A stretch of DNA of 49,250 bases from JBMOPD01 sp049323615 (GTDB taxonomy: Bacteria; Bacillota; Desulfotomaculia; Desulfotomaculales; Desulfocucumaceae). Position 1 is the first letter of the stretch. Every line of letters begins with the position of its first letter. The position numbers and the translations under genes are program-made. The notes beneath the pieces are model-generated. The model searched no databases, was not told the origin of the DNA, and saw only the letters and a program-made list of their open reading frames with translations. Where the stretch lies: the NCBI GenBank assembly GCA_049323615.1, contig JBMOPD010000050.1:1-49250 (forward strand). The letters run 5' to 3'. This document shows positions 49,163-49,250 of the stretch, piece after piece.

Positions 49163-49250
49163 CTAAAGCCCGGCTCCTTCTTTTGGGACGTACAATACTT
49201 TAGAGGTTGCTATCGAAAGGGAGAAGGCATCAATCGAGCGATATTACCGG
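49163..49250 (+). other. Possible ferritin-like coding remnant at the window edge
   Basis: One plus frame from 49163 to the edge is open and ends in LEVAIEREKASIERYYR, which resembles the first helix of rubrerythrin/ferritin-like domains. There is no ATG, GTG or TTG in that frame, so it is either a gene fragment or chance. Very uncertain. Confidence 0.2.

Overview
The window reads as chromosome of a strictly anaerobic, metabolically versatile Firmicute, most likely a Peptococcaceae / Desulfotomaculum-Pelotomaculum type. The reasons are mixed. Housekeeping genes are of Gram-positive type (comEC, comEA, an acpS-nnr-alr cluster, a YetF-like DUF421 protein). They sit beside oxygen-sensitive enzymes: a tungsten/molybdenum aldehyde:ferredoxin oxidoreductase, a cytoplasmic molybdopterin oxidoreductase with many [4Fe-4S] clusters, and a small siroheme-reductase-like protein. 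The DNA is moderately GC-rich, ribosome binding sites are strong, and TTG and GTG starts are common. No rRNA, tRNA, IS element or CRISPR array was seen. The genus is an inference.

Layout. 0.15-3.9 kb (minus): a Cys-rich protein, a sulfite/nitrite-reductase-like protein and comEC. 4.1-9.4 kb (plus): a CBS-PAS-PAS sigma-54 activator, then three identical-architecture dyads (TCCGG-N4-CCGGA), a -24/-12 promoter, a 3-hydroxybutyrate-dehydrogenase-like SDR, a small membrane protein and a sodium:solute symporter. This looks like a self-contained hydroxy-acid uptake and oxidation module. 9.5-13.2 kb: small unknowns, a lytic transglycosylase, comEA, a DUF421 and a DUF2325 protein. 13.4-20.8 kb (plus): an IclR regulator, two acetyl-CoA-synthetase-type ligases, a symporter and a 28-residue membrane peptide. 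Two promoters here share the same -35/-10 layout and are followed by IclR/KdgR-like operators, so this looks like an acetate (or short-chain acid) regulon. 20.9-25.2 kb: a CitE-like lyase, a saccharopine-dehydrogenase-like protein divergent from a TetR regulator across a perfect 9-bp dyad, zinc-ribbon and GNAT proteins.

25.2-34.8 kb is the most unusual part. A TauE/SafE exporter, a membrane protein and a DUF169 protein form one minus-strand operon. Opposite it lies a soluble three-gene complex: a PhsA/PsrA-like Mo enzyme without a Tat signal, a four-cluster ferredoxin, and a NuoF-type Fe-S / GltD / ferredoxin / zinc-ribbon fusion. Between them sits a Crp/Fnr sensor domain that lacks its DNA-binding domain, flanked by two arrays of TGTC-N8-GACA dyads repeating every 22-23 bp. 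A full-length Crp/Fnr paralogue with an R-Q recognition helix follows the complex and is the best candidate to bind the arrays. I infer an NAD(P)H-linked, probably sulfur-oxyanion, reduction system with its own exporter and two-regulator control.

34.9-39.8 kb: a nitronate-monooxygenase/FabK-like flavoprotein, a ferredoxin with an aldehyde ferredoxin oxidoreductase, and small unknowns including a P-loop ATPase. 39.8-44.7 kb (minus): marR, an RND membrane-fusion protein and an RND pump. 44.8-49 kb (minus): a HIT protein, alr, nnr, acpS and an unknown. The last ~220 bases hold a terminator for a gene outside the window, short tandem repeats and a possible coding remnant.
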